This document shows, one piece after another, positions 38,185-48,274 of a stretch of DNA of 64,000 bases. Position 1 is the stretch's first letter. Every line of letters begins with the position of its first letter. Location of the stretch: NCBI RefSeq assembly GCF_002835935.1, contig NZ_PJCF01000087.1:62001-126000 (forward strand). Direction: 5' to 3'. Both the position numbers and the translations under genes were made by a program. This stretch comes from Paraglaciecola sp. MB-3u-78. Its GTDB lineage: Bacteria > Pseudomonadota > Gammaproteobacteria > Enterobacterales > Alteromonadaceae. The notes below the pieces were generated by a model. It had not been told where the DNA came from. It saw only the letters and a list, made by a program, of their open reading frames with translations, and made no database searches.

Positions 38185-39396
38185 TTAAATTTGATCGATA
38201 AAACCGTGTTGATCTAACGACCCCTCTAATGCTGCCATACCTGCTGGTAAATCAAGTTTTTGACCAAGTACATTAAAACTAGCACCAAAGGCGTGTAAGG
38301 TGCGGAACAAGTTGTGGGCGCGGCATTGTTCGCCCATTTGACCAATACGTACGATATTGGCTCCAAACGAACCGGATATTTCAACTTTGTAACGTTTAGA
38401 CATAGTGCTGAGTAATTGTTTTCCTTCCACCCCATCAGGCACTTTAATACCCACAACGGAATTCAGGCGAGCGGCAGGTTTAACGTAAAGCGTGAGGCCC
38501 ATCGCTTCAATCCCTGCTTGCAAAGCTTGTGAACTACGTAAGTGGCGGTCAAACCTTACTTTTAAGGTTTCTGTGCACACCAACCTTAAGGCTTCGTGGA
38601 TCGCTAAAATCCCAGAAACAGGAGCGGTGTAATGATACGCTTTTTTATACCAAAATTGATCAGCCAATTTAGCGTCTAAACACCAATGACGCAGTTGGTC
38701 TGAACGCGACTGAATGTGTTCCCAAGCTTTGCTGGAAAAGCCAATTAAAGATACCCCGGGAATACAAGATAGACCTTTTTGTCCCCCGGTAATCACCGCA
38801 TCAATACCCCACTCGTCCATATCGAATTCCATCGTACTTAAGGTACAAACGGCATCGACAATCACTAAACAGTTGTGGGCTTTTGCCGCAGCTGCGATAG
38901 TGGCCAAGTTATGATTACAAACCGTACTTGATGTTTCGCCCTGCACTATGGTCAATACTTGCGGTCGATGCTGTGCTATATATTCGGCAACTAATTCTGG
39001 GTCTGCACTTTGGCCTTCTTCTACCACTAAACGCACAACATTTGCTTCAACACGTTCAGCCATTTCGGCCAATCGATTACTGAAAAAACCATTACATACA
39101 CTGAGCACTTTACTACCCGGCACAACCAAGTTCGCCACAGCCATTTCCATTGCCGCAGACCCTGGACCCGCCACACCTAAGATATGACCCGTTTCAGTCT
39201 GAAATACATAACGAGACATCAACTTAACCTGCTCAATAATCTGCGCCATTGTATCTCCCAAATGATTGATAACAATGCCATTGGCAGCAGCCACTCTAGC
39301 CGGAATCGGCACTGGCCCCGCCCCCATCATCAGCAATGGTTCTTCGGGTAAAATACTGTCTAAAGACAAAATACCTTTGGGCGACTTAATACGCAC
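38185..39396 (-). CDS. Class V aminotransferase (alanine/serine-glyoxylate type)
   Basis: 403 residues, PLP-dependent. Landmarks: GAGPVPIPARV near the N-terminus, GVAGPGSAAMEMAVANL, VVQ-type QGETSSTVCN, IVDAVCTLSTMEFDMDEWGID and the PLP-lysine in TGGQKGLSCIPG. The C-terminal ISGSFGANIVRIGQMG segment matches alanine-glyoxylate, serine-glyoxylate and pyridoxamine-pyruvate enzymes; sequence does not decide the substrate. Minus strand, converging with the GntR gene and about 150 bases from the BCCT gene upstream, with which it is probably cotranscribed. Confidence 0.85.
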   Translation of the reverse strand: MRIKSPKGILSLDSILPEEPLLMMGAGPVPIPARVAAANGIVINHLGDTMAQIIEQVKLMSRYVFQTETGHILGVAGPGSAAMEMAVANLVVPGSKVLSVCNGFFSNRLAEMAERVEANVVRLVVEEGQSADPELVAEYIAQHRPQVLTIVQGETSSTVCNHNLATIAAAAKAHNCLVIVDAVCTLSTMEFDMDEWGIDAVITGGQKGLSCIPGVSLIGFSSKAWEHIQSRSDQLRHWCLDAKLADQFWYKKAYHYTAPVSGILAIHEALRLVCTETLKVRFDRHLRSSQALQAGIEAMGLTLYVKPAARLNSVVGIKVPDGVEGKQLLSTMSKRYKVEISGSFGANIVRIGQMGEQCRAHNLFRTLHAFGASFNVLGQKLDLPAGMAALEGSLDQHGFIDQI

Positions 39397-39545
39397 ATTT
39401 ATTCCTTCATATCAATGGATTGGATGAACGTTGGGAGTATATTAAAAACCAACCATGCTCGGCGATAATTTCTGCAGCGGGCTGCCGATCCTTTATATAA
39501 TATCTATGCAAATTAGCCTCAGCAGAAAATACCGAGGCTAGTATA

Positions 39546-41513
39546 TCAACGTAATACATGCAGAAAATGCTGATGTTTATGATATTGGTCAATTACATCA
39601 TTAATAATGGTCTGTTTCGACCAGCCCATAATATCGTAATCTTGCCCACCTTCGGCTAAATGCACCTCTGCACGACAGTAAGTATGCTCGTCGGTACTCA
39701 CAAGTGATTCCTCATTATCCGGAGAAAAACTAGGTTGCAGGTATTTTTCACACTTTACCCCAAAGACAAAAGAATGCTCACTGCCGTGTTGAACATTCAA
39801 ACTCAACATACCTGATTCATTCACAATCTCAGATTCAACTTGATTACTAGCCAATTCTAGACTGACCTCCTGTAAAGCGGGTCGTACAGTAGTATCAATA
39901 AATTTTGTTACTGTTATTTTGTTAGGAAATTGAATAATAGACGACAGTCGCTGTTCCCAACCACTATTGGTCGTGGATGGATGAGGGTGCAAGTTCATCG
40001 TCAGGCTGGCCTTTTTATGGTTTTCAATACGTAATGCTTTTATCAGCCCCACCATTGAAATCAACAAAATAATGGCAAAAGGTAAGGCCGTGGCAATAGT
40101 CATAGTTTGCAGAGCATTTAGACCACCGGCGGTCAACAATATAGCCGAAACAACCCCGACACCTACAGCCCAATAAATCCGTTGCCATACGGGTGTATCG
40201 TTTCTTCCATGGGAGCAGAGCATATCCACCACCATTGCGCCTGAGTCGCATGATGTGACAAAAAACACAATAACCATCAAGGTGGCAATAAAACTCAGAA
40301 ACCCTTGAAACGGAAAGTTTTCCAAAAACAAAAACAGGGCAACAGGCGCATTGGTGCTGACCATGTCGCCTAATTTATCTACACCCTGCGTATAAATAAG
40401 ATCTATTGCAGAATTACCAAATACTGTCATCCAGAATAACGTAAAAGCAGTGGGGATAACCAAAACACCAATAACAAACTCGCGTATCGTTCTGCCCCGT
40501 GAAATTCGCGCAATAAACAGTCCAACAAAAGGTGCCCAAGCAAGCCACCAGCCCCAATAAAAAATAGTCCAACCACCAATCCAATCAGTTTTGTCATAGG
40601 CAAATAAATTAAAGGTATTACGCACAATATCCGACAGGTACGCTCCAGTATTTTGCACATAGGCGGCAAGCAAAAACACAGTGGGTCCTAAAATTAGAAT
40701 GAATAGCAATAATGCAATAGCCAGGATCATATTCAATTCTGACAAGCGGCGTATGCCCTTATCTAAGCCAGTTGCCACTGAGACAATTGCAACAGCGATA
40801 ATGCCTATCATTAAATAAATTTGGACAGGTATCGACTCTTCTAAGCCAAACAGATAATTTAGGCCTGAGTTAATCTGCGCAGCACCCAAGCCTAGCGATG
40901 TAGCGATACCAAAAACAGTACTCACCACAGCAAGAATATCCACTGTATGACCAGCCCAGCCATAAATGCGGTCACCAATCATCGGATACAAAGCGGAGCG
41001 TAATGTGAGGGGTAAATTTAATCTAAAACTAAAATAGGCTAATATTAATCCGACAACCGCATAAATTGCCCAAGCATGTAAACCCCAGTGAAAGAAGGTC
41101 ATTTTCATCGCTTCTCGAACTGCGTCGGTGGTGCCTTGAGTTGCGGTAGGGGGTGATAAAAAGTGCATTACAGGTTCGGCTACACCAAAAAACATCAGCC
41201 CAATTCCCATACCTGCAGCAAACAACATTGAAAGCCAACTAGGCAAAGAATAGTCAGGTTTACAGTGATCGGGGCCAAGTCGTATATCACCAAAGCTAGA
41301 GAAGCCGAGATACAATACAGTGATAAGAATGATCGCCACCGTCACCACGTAAAACCAACTACCATTTTCAATAATGGTGTTTTGTAAGTCAGTAAAAAAA
41401 ACATCCGCCGTTTGTGGCGCTATCAATGCAAACAGAACCAATACTAAAATCGATAAGGAAGAAAGATAAAAAACGGGTCGGTTAAGGTGTTGATCTATAC
41501 GGGTTAGAGCCAC
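39546..41513 (-). CDS. BCCT-family betaine/choline/carnitine transporter (BetT-like)
   Basis: 655 residues, 12 membrane helices and a long cytoplasmic C-terminal domain (about 500-655), the layout of BetT-type carriers. Diagnostic motifs: AAGMGIGLMFFGVAEPVMHF, FHWGLHAWAIYAVVGL and the signature YWGWWLAWAPFVGLFIARIS followed by RGRTIREF. Energised by proton or sodium gradient. The Met in the GMGIG loop (where choline-type proton symporters differ from sodium-coupled ones) suggests sodium coupling. Upstream of the aminotransferase in what looks like one catabolic unit. Confidence 0.93.
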   Translation of the reverse strand: MALTRIDQHLNRPVFYLSSLSILVLVLFALIAPQTADVFFTDLQNTIIENGSWFYVVTVAIILITVLYLGFSSFGDIRLGPDHCKPDYSLPSWLSMLFAAGMGIGLMFFGVAEPVMHFLSPPTATQGTTDAVREAMKMTFFHWGLHAWAIYAVVGLILAYFSFRLNLPLTLRSALYPMIGDRIYGWAGHTVDILAVVSTVFGIATSLGLGAAQINSGLNYLFGLEESIPVQIYLMIGIIAVAIVSVATGLDKGIRRLSELNMILAIALLLFILILGPTVFLLAAYVQNTGAYLSDIVRNTFNLFAYDKTDWIGGWTIFYWGWWLAWAPFVGLFIARISRGRTIREFVIGVLVIPTAFTLFWMTVFGNSAIDLIYTQGVDKLGDMVSTNAPVALFLFLENFPFQGFLSFIATLMVIVFFVTSCDSGAMVVDMLCSHGRNDTPVWQRIYWAVGVGVVSAILLTAGGLNALQTMTIATALPFAIILLISMVGLIKALRIENHKKASLTMNLHPHPSTTNSGWEQRLSSIIQFPNKITVTKFIDTTVRPALQEVSLELASNQVESEIVNESGMLSLNVQHGSEHSFVFGVKCEKYLQPSFSPDNEESLVSTDEHTYCRAEVHLAEGGQDYDIMGWSKQTIINDVIDQYHKHQHFLHVLR

Positions 41514-41786
41514 TTATTTAAGCCTGTAAAACAGTTTATCAGAACACAATATAACCTATCCCATGATTCTTTTAAACTCGCAATATAATTAGGGTGCTAC
41601 GCATTAAATTTATCTTCGCTTTTGGCAACGCTGGGAATCACTTTAGAAATAGGCCTACAAGTATGTTATACTGACGGTTGCCGTAGAGAAAAAAAATCGT
41701 ATTGAAATTAAATATTGTAAGCATTGGGTCTAAGAAAAGTATCATCCCTTGGCAGTGCATACAAAAGACACAAAGGGTCTTAACAC

Positions 41787-44474
41787 ATGAACAATACACA
41801 TATGAACAAAACTAAAATTAGCTGTGCCATAGTCACAGCACTGGCACTTAATCCTGCAATAGCACAAGAACAAGCTCAAGAAAAAACAGCAAAAGCACAA
41901 ATAGAAACCATTCAAGTTACCGCCACTAAACGAACCGAATCAATACAGGAAATACCCGTATCTGTTTCTGCTTTAAATGGTGAAGCACTAGAAAACCTAG
42001 GTGTGGAAAGCTTTACTGACTACGTGGAATTTCTACCAAACGTGGTTTTCCAAGGCACAGGCCCCGGTCAAAATGAAATTTATATCCGAGGTGCCGCCAC
42101 CACACAAACCAATATCTCAGTGTCCTCAGTACAGGCATTACAACCGTCGGTTGCGTTTTATCTCGATGAACAACCCGTTTCCATGCAAGGCAGAAACTTA
42201 GACGTTTACGCTGCAGACATGGAACGAATCGAAGTACTGCCTGGTCCACAAGGCACACTCTTTGGTGCAAGTTCACAGTCAGGCACAGTGCGTATGATCA
42301 GTAAAAAACCTGATCACTCTGGTTTTGCTGCTGGCATGGATGTGAATATCGGTAGTACTAAAGGCGGCGAAATGAGTAATTCCGTTGAAGCTTATATGAA
42401 TTTTACGCCTACCGATGAGCTGGCACTTCGCGTAGTCGCTTACAATGACAAACAAGGTGGATGGATTGACAATATCCTGAATAAACCTGGCGAAGGCGGC
42501 TATATTGGCAGTGCTGTTGTTATCGACAGAATATCAGGTGGTCCCCTTAGCGACCCACAAAACACGCCTGTTATTTCACCTAAAAATGGCAAGTTAGTAG
42601 AAGATGATACCAACGATGCTATTTATGCAGGTGTTAGATTTGGGATGTCGTATTTGATCAATAACGATTGGTCATTGTTGGTGCAACACACCGCTCAGTC
42701 TCTTGAAACCGAAGGCGTGTTTTCTTACGATCCTAACCTTGAAGGTGAAAGCTCTGTTAACCGTTTTACACCTGAAGACAATGATGATGAGTTCGGACTC
42801 ACTACTTGGACGTTGGAAGGCCGTTTAGACAAGCTTGACGTAGTCTACACAGGTGGTTATTTAGACCGTGAAATCAGCTCTACTATCGATTACACCGGTT
42901 ATACCAACGGCGGTTTGTTCTCAGCCTATTATGTATGTAGCTATGGCACTTATAATGATGGCAACGTTGCTCCAGAAGATGAAGTCTGCCTAGACCCAAC
43001 TAAGTATTATAAAGAAAATACAGATACTACACGTATAACGCACGAGCTTAGATTCAACACCGATGTAGACAACGCGTGGCGTGTGACTGCTGGTATTTTC
43101 TATGATGACCAAGAGCTTGGAACTGTGGGGCAATTCAACATTGCCAATACAGATTTAGGCGCGTTCAATAATTTAGGTAAATTTCTACCAGGCTCTGAAG
43201 GAATTAACAGCAACGGCGGACCGTTTGAGTCAGGTGTTAGTTTTGTCAATGACGTCACCCACACCATCGAACAAGTGGCCGTATTTGGTCAGGTTGAATA
43301 CGACCTTACCGATAAACTAACCGCTTCTTTGGGCGCACGTTGGTATCAAATTGATGACATATTTAAAGGCTCAACAACCAGCACTGATGTGAGCCGTAGA
43401 ATTGCTGCCTTTGGCTCTCAAGACCCTGCAGAATTAGACTTAGCAACGGGTGATGGCCCAGGAGTTCTTCAAGCAGCTATTGCAAGCGGTCAGTTGGACG
43501 TAAGCTTATTAGATGATAGCGGCACATTAACAGTCGATGATACTATCTTTAAAGCCTCGTTAGATTACAAAATGAATGACGACATACTGATTTTCACTAC
43601 CTATTCAGAAGGATTTAGACCACCGGTTACTAATCGTCAAGGTGGTGACCTTGCGAGTAATCAAAGTGGTGCATTTAATGGTTTCAGAATCCCAGTTTAT
43701 TCCACTACCGATAGCCTTGATAACTTCGAGATAGGCATGAAAGGTGACTTTTTAGATGGTATTTTAAGGGTCAATGCCACGGCTTTTTACTCTGAAATTA
43801 CCGACTTACAAACGTCACGTTATGACCCAACCAACATTAGCTTTTTAGTCTTTACCGATAATGTGGGTGATGCCGAGATAAGAGGCGTAGATGCTGATAT
43901 TACATGGTTAGCATCAGACAACTTAGTCATCAACGCGGCCTTTAGTTTATTGGATACAGAATTAACCCGTGTTAACGCTGAACTAGCAGGTATTGCACCA
44001 GGAGTAGGTGCACAACTGCCCTATTCAGCTGAGTTTTCAGGTAATATCCGCGCCCGTTATTATTTCGAACTTGATAACGGTTACGACGGTTATTTCAATG
44101 CCTCTGTCAGCTACACGGGTGACCGTTTAGCCGGAATGTCTATGGATGCTTACGTTACCGAAGACGCTACACGATTGATTTACGGTACTGGCTCAGGCTT
44201 ACCTATTCAAAATGAAGCCGCCACCTATGACGGCACCTCATTTAAAGACTCGAATGGCGATATTTTCCAGGGTGGACGTTACATTCAAGAAAGCTATGCG
44301 ATTGCCAATGTATCTGTTGGCATCACTAAAGACGACTGGAAAGCCGAGTTGTATATAGATAATCTCACTGACGAAAGTGCTGTGTTATACATCGATACTC
44401 AGCAATTTACGCCAAAGGTTGTGACTAACCGTCCTCGCACATTAGGATTAAGACTGTCTTACGATTTCTATTAA
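41787..44474 (+). CDS. TonB-dependent receptor
   Basis: 895 residues. Signal peptide ends at AIA. TonB box-like IETIQVTATKR, plug domain with SVSALNGEALENLGV, IYIRGAATTQTN and IEVLPGPQGTLFGASSQSGT. Barrel with C-terminal RPRTLGLRLSYDFY (terminal aromatic). This subtype (VTATKR, SIQEIPVSV) is abundant in Alteromonadales and sphingomonads for carbohydrates or lipophilic compounds. The ligand is unknown. Terminator follows at 44496. Confidence 0.93.
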   Translation: MNNTHMNKTKISCAIVTALALNPAIAQEQAQEKTAKAQIETIQVTATKRTESIQEIPVSVSALNGEALENLGVESFTDYVEFLPNVVFQGTGPGQNEIYIRGAATTQTNISVSSVQALQPSVAFYLDEQPVSMQGRNLDVYAADMERIEVLPGPQGTLFGASSQSGTVRMISKKPDHSGFAAGMDVNIGSTKGGEMSNSVEAYMNFTPTDELALRVVAYNDKQGGWIDNILNKPGEGGYIGSAVVIDRISGGPLSDPQNTPVISPKNGKLVEDDTNDAIYAGVRFGMSYLINNDWSLLVQHTAQSLETEGVFSYDPNLEGESSVNRFTPEDNDDEFGLTTWTLEGRLDKLDVVYTGGYLDREISSTIDYTGYTNGGLFSAYYVCSYGTYNDGNVAPEDEVCLDPTKYYKENTDTTRITHELRFNTDVDNAWRVTAGIFYDDQELGTVGQFNIANTDLGAFNNLGKFLPGSEGINSNGGPFESGVSFVNDVTHTIEQVAVFGQVEYDLTDKLTASLGARWYQIDDIFKGSTTSTDVSRRIAAFGSQDPAELDLATGDGPGVLQAAIASGQLDVSLLDDSGTLTVDDTIFKASLDYKMNDDILIFTTYSEGFRPPVTNRQGGDLASNQSGAFNGFRIPVYSTTDSLDNFEIGMKGDFLDGILRVNATAFYSEITDLQTSRYDPTNISFLVFTDNVGDAEIRGVDADITWLASDNLVINAAFSLLDTELTRVNAELAGIAPGVGAQLPYSAEFSGNIRARYYFELDNGYDGYFNASVSYTGDRLAGMSMDAYVTEDATRLIYGTGSGLPIQNEAATYDGTSFKDSNGDIFQGGRYIQESYAIANVSVGITKDDWKAELYIDNLTDESAVLYIDTQQFTPKVVTNRPRTLGLRLSYDFY

Positions 44475-44495
44475 GATAGACTTGAAGTGACTAAT

Positions 44496-44526
44496 AAAGG
44501 CAAGCTTTCAGCTTGCCTTTATTTTA
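44496..44526 (+). terminator. Rho-independent terminator after the TonB receptor
   Basis: AAAGGCAAGCT/AGCTTGCCTTT stem with a 3-base loop followed by ATTTTAT, 22 bases after the stop. Confidence 0.88.
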
Positions 44527-44595
44527 TGTATTGAAAAATCGCGCAGCAATCACAATTTGATCGTAATATAGAATTAAATCATCTGGAGGTAACAC

Positions 44596-46608
44596 GTGGC
44601 AGAAAACGTCAGTGAACAAAGTAGCAAAAACCACATCAAAATTGACGATGTCAAACGTGCACTTCAATCAGGCGACACAGACAACGCCATATCACTTGCA
44701 AAGCAAGCACTAGACAACCTAGAGAACTCTTTAGAAAACACTCAAGAAAATACCCAAGAAAAAGTTGAAACATTATATATTCTGGCCGTTGCCCAGCGCA
44801 CTAAAGGTTTGATTGGTGAGGCCGTTGAAACAGTTAAAACACTCATCGCAATTGATCCGAATCAGGCACGTGCCCATCAAGAAAATGGCTATCTATCTCT
44901 TAGTACAGGCAATAAACCCAGCGCTGCAACAGCGTTTGCAAGAGCCACTCGCCTTAATCCTGCATTGTTATCCAGTTGGCAAAAATTAGCTCCTCTGTAC
45001 GGTGAACTGAACCATGGTGAAGCGCTGAAATTCGCTACACAACGGATCGAGTACCTTACGCAACTGCCAGTTGAAATTCGTGGCGCTCAAGATCTTATGT
45101 ATGAGGGAAAGTTAGGTATAGCAGATAAAGTATGTCGACGTTTTTTACAAACTCACAAACATCATGCTGAAGCAATGCTGCTGCTGGCTGAAATTGGCAT
45201 CAGGTTAAAACTTTATCATGAAGCCGAATTTCTGTTGGAAAGCTGCGTTGAAATACACCCAAGCTATGAAGCCGCAAGAGCCGAGTTTGTGCAATTATTA
45301 TCTAAGTTAGGCAAATTTAGCCAAGCCAAACAACAAGCCGAAATTTTACTAAACGAACACCCTGATAATCATCAATATCTTGCAGCAAAAGCCAGCGCTA
45401 TGGTGGGAGTAGGTGAAGTTGAACAAGCTATCAGCCATTATCAGCAAGTCATAAACGACGCGCGTAAAGAACTTCCCGGTATACAGCTGCTACTTGGACA
45501 TGCTTACAAAGCAAACGGCAACATTGAACAAGCAATAGCGGCTTATCAACAAGCTTACAAAATTCGCGCTGACTTCGGCGATGCCTATTGGAGTTTAGCC
45601 AATACTAAAACCTATCGATTTACCGACAACGAACTCAACCTGATGAAGGCTCAACTGGATACAGTCGGTATAGAACAAGACGACAAAGCCCACCTTGAGT
45701 TTGCGCTGGCTAAAGCCTATGAAGACCGCAAACAATTTAACACTGCTTTTAGCTATTATCAAAATGGCAATACTTTAAAGAACCAGCGTAGTCATTATTC
45801 ACAAACAAAGTTGAGCGAACAGATTGAGGCACAAAAATCGGTCTTCACAGCAGACTTTTTTAAAGCACATAAAGATCTAGGTGATCAAACCCCTGACCCC
45901 ATTTTTATCGTTGGGCTCCCTAGAGCAGGTTCAACTTTACTTGAGCAAATACTGGCATCTCACTCCCAAGTGGATGGCACCATGGAGCTACACAATGTAA
46001 TGGGACTAGCAGCAAGATTAAGTGGCAGTAAAAGCGGCTACCCACAGGTTGTTACTGAAATAGACCATGAATACTTCGCCCGTTTTGGTAAACAGTTCAT
46101 TGACGACACGCAGTGCTACCGACAAGGAGCTGCATTTTTTATAGACAAGATGCCGAATAATTTTATGCATATTGGTTTAATCAAAACCATGCTGCCCAAT
46201 GCCAAAATAATTGACGCGAGGCGTGAGCCTATTGCTTGTTGCTTCAGTGGCTATAAACAGCTATTTGCTGAAGGACAGGAGTTTTCATACGACTTAGACA
46301 ATCTTGTTCACTACTATCAATCCTACCAATCCTTAATGACACACTGGGATACAGTTCTACCGGGCTTTGTTTTAAAGGTTCAACACGAAGACGTGATAGA
46401 TGATCTGGAGACTCAGGTCAGGCGCATATTAGATTTTTGTCAATTGCCCTTCGAATCATCTTGTTTGCATTTTTATAAGACCCAACGCACCATAAAAACC
46501 CCCAGCTCAGAGCAGGTTCGTCAGCCAATTAATTCTGATGCCAGAGAACAATGGAAGAATTTTGAGACACACCTCACTCCATTAATGCATGCTTTTACAG
46601 CTAAATAG
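44596..46608 (+). CDS. TPR-repeat sulfotransferase
   Basis: 670 residues from a GTG with GGAGG nearby. About eight TPR-like helices pairs fill residues 10-400 (AIDPNQARAHQENGYLSLST, ATRLNPALLSSWQKLAPLYG, AYQQAYKIRADFGDAYWSLA). The C-terminal sulfotransferase domain has the PAPS 5'-phosphosulfate loop IVGLPRAGSTLLEQILASHS and the later FIDKMPNNFMHIGLIKTMLP and IIDARREPIACCFSGYKQLF segments. No signal peptide. Genes of this kind are regularly found beside TonB receptors in marine bacteria and sphingomonads; the acceptor molecule is unknown. Confidence 0.9.
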   Translation: MAENVSEQSSKNHIKIDDVKRALQSGDTDNAISLAKQALDNLENSLENTQENTQEKVETLYILAVAQRTKGLIGEAVETVKTLIAIDPNQARAHQENGYLSLSTGNKPSAATAFARATRLNPALLSSWQKLAPLYGELNHGEALKFATQRIEYLTQLPVEIRGAQDLMYEGKLGIADKVCRRFLQTHKHHAEAMLLLAEIGIRLKLYHEAEFLLESCVEIHPSYEAARAEFVQLLSKLGKFSQAKQQAEILLNEHPDNHQYLAAKASAMVGVGEVEQAISHYQQVINDARKELPGIQLLLGHAYKANGNIEQAIAAYQQAYKIRADFGDAYWSLANTKTYRFTDNELNLMKAQLDTVGIEQDDKAHLEFALAKAYEDRKQFNTAFSYYQNGNTLKNQRSHYSQTKLSEQIEAQKSVFTADFFKAHKDLGDQTPDPIFIVGLPRAGSTLLEQILASHSQVDGTMELHNVMGLAARLSGSKSGYPQVVTEIDHEYFARFGKQFIDDTQCYRQGAAFFIDKMPNNFMHIGLIKTMLPNAKIIDARREPIACCFSGYKQLFAEGQEFSYDLDNLVHYYQSYQSLMTHWDTVLPGFVLKVQHEDVIDDLETQVRRILDFCQLPFESSCLHFYKTQRTIKTPSSEQVRQPINSDAREQWKNFETHLTPLMHAFTAK

Positions 46609-46714
46609 CCTGACAGGGAATTCAGCATGAATAGATTAATTAATTTTGGTCTATAACTAAACATAGATCGTAATATTCTTGCTAAGAGTTCACTACTATT
46701 GAGATCATCATCAG

Positions 46715-48274
46715 ATGTATAAACACAAGCTTTTTTACTTTGGGCTTACCACTGCTTTTATATTACTTGTAGCATTAACCTGTACCGCCATCTCTGCCCA
46801 TCTCACCCGCGAAAACCTCAAACAAAGCACTATCGCTCAATCATTACTGGTTGAGCACCAACAGCTTTCAAGCATTTCCTATCGATTATTCAAACAACTC
46901 ACCGATGAAGTTATATTCGGTCAGAATGCGAATCAAGCCAATGTTCGCAACAAACAAACGTTGATTGCGCAGTCATTGACCAATATCAGAAAGTTAGAGT
47001 TACAACAACGTGAAGCTCTGGGGGTCGATTTTACACAAGGTAGTGTCGAAGATACCGACGAACTTGAGCAACTCCTATATGAAATTATTAAGGAATTTAA
47101 ACTAGTGGTGGTGAGTATGAGCACCGCCCCTCTTAATCAGCAAGACAGACTGCGTAGTTTGTTGGAAGTGACTATCGACGACCAATTTAGGGAGGCAATA
47201 AACTCGGCGGTGTCTCGCCAAAGTCGAGTGGTTGCTGCGATAAACGCCAAAATTGATACCCTTAATACCGCTATGGTGTGGTTTACTATTGGCCTTGGTG
47301 CGTTGTCTTTGCCTCTGATTATTTATGGTTGTTATTGGTTATTCTATCAGCTTTACCAACCGTTAATCCTCATCAGAAATGCCACAAATGCGATAGCATC
47401 TGGCCAATATCAACAACCTATTTCAGAAAAATTAGATGATGAATTCCAAGAACTTGTGGTATCGATTAATCAACTCGCGGCTCAGCTTCAGGAGCACAAG
47501 GCGAATGAAACCAAATCAAGAAAACACCTAGAGTTCACAGTAGAACAACGCACCAGTGAGCTCACTAATGCCAACTTAAAGCTGACAAAAATCGACTCCC
47601 GGCGACGTCAGTTCATAGCCGATGTGTCCCATGAGTTAAGAACACCACTGACTATTATTCGTGGCGAAGCACAAGTCACCCTGAGGCTTAAATCAGCTTG
47701 CGAAGAAGATTATCAAGCCACATTAACCGCTATATTGGAACAATCAGTCAACTTAAGTAGGTTGGTGGATGACTTACTGCTGTTGACGCGAGCCGAAATG
47801 AACCAATTAAATTTAGAGGTGGAAGCCACTAAAATCAAACCGTTATTACATTCTGAGGTATTAAAATGGCAAAGGCGTCATCAAGAACGCAATATTTCTT
47901 TAATGACAGACTTAATCTCTGACGATACTGTAGTGATCATTGATGCCCCCCGCATTCATCAGGTCTTATCTATTCTTATGGATAATGCGACTAAATATTC
48001 ACCATCAGATTTACCACTAGTGGTGAGTGTGAAGCAGAACAACACCTTCATTGTTATTTCTGTAAAAGACGCTGGTAAAGGCATTTCGGCTACTGAAATT
48101 GAAAATATATTTGAACGCTTTGTGCGTTTCAGTAAACATAATGAAGGCCTTGGATTGGGCTTGCCTATTGCCAAAGCAATTATAGAAGCCCATGGCGGAC
48201 AAATAACCGTAGAATCGGTTCAAGGTGAAGGCTCAACTTTTTCCGTGACATTACCCATAGAACAAGCCAAATGA
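46715..48274 (+). CDS. Sensor histidine kinase
   Basis: 519 residues. TM1 about 6-28, a periplasmic four-helix-like sensor (30-185), TM2 187-212, HAMP (213-265), coiled coil, then HisKA with FIADVSHELRTPLTIIRG (His306) and HATPase_c with MDNATKYSP, KDAGKGIS, and GLGLGLPIAKAI. Overlaps the response regulator by 4 bases. Neighbours (carbonic anhydrase, OmpW) might be targets. Confidence 0.93.
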   Translation: MYKHKLFYFGLTTAFILLVALTCTAISAHLTRENLKQSTIAQSLLVEHQQLSSISYRLFKQLTDEVIFGQNANQANVRNKQTLIAQSLTNIRKLELQQREALGVDFTQGSVEDTDELEQLLYEIIKEFKLVVVSMSTAPLNQQDRLRSLLEVTIDDQFREAINSAVSRQSRVVAAINAKIDTLNTAMVWFTIGLGALSLPLIIYGCYWLFYQLYQPLILIRNATNAIASGQYQQPISEKLDDEFQELVVSINQLAAQLQEHKANETKSRKHLEFTVEQRTSELTNANLKLTKIDSRRRQFIADVSHELRTPLTIIRGEAQVTLRLKSACEEDYQATLTAILEQSVNLSRLVDDLLLLTRAEMNQLNLEVEATKIKPLLHSEVLKWQRRHQERNISLMTDLISDDTVVIIDAPRIHQVLSILMDNATKYSPSDLPLVVSVKQNNTFIVISVKDAGKGISATEIENIFERFVRFSKHNEGLGLGLPIAKAIIEAHGGQITVESVQGEGSTFSVTLPIEQAK

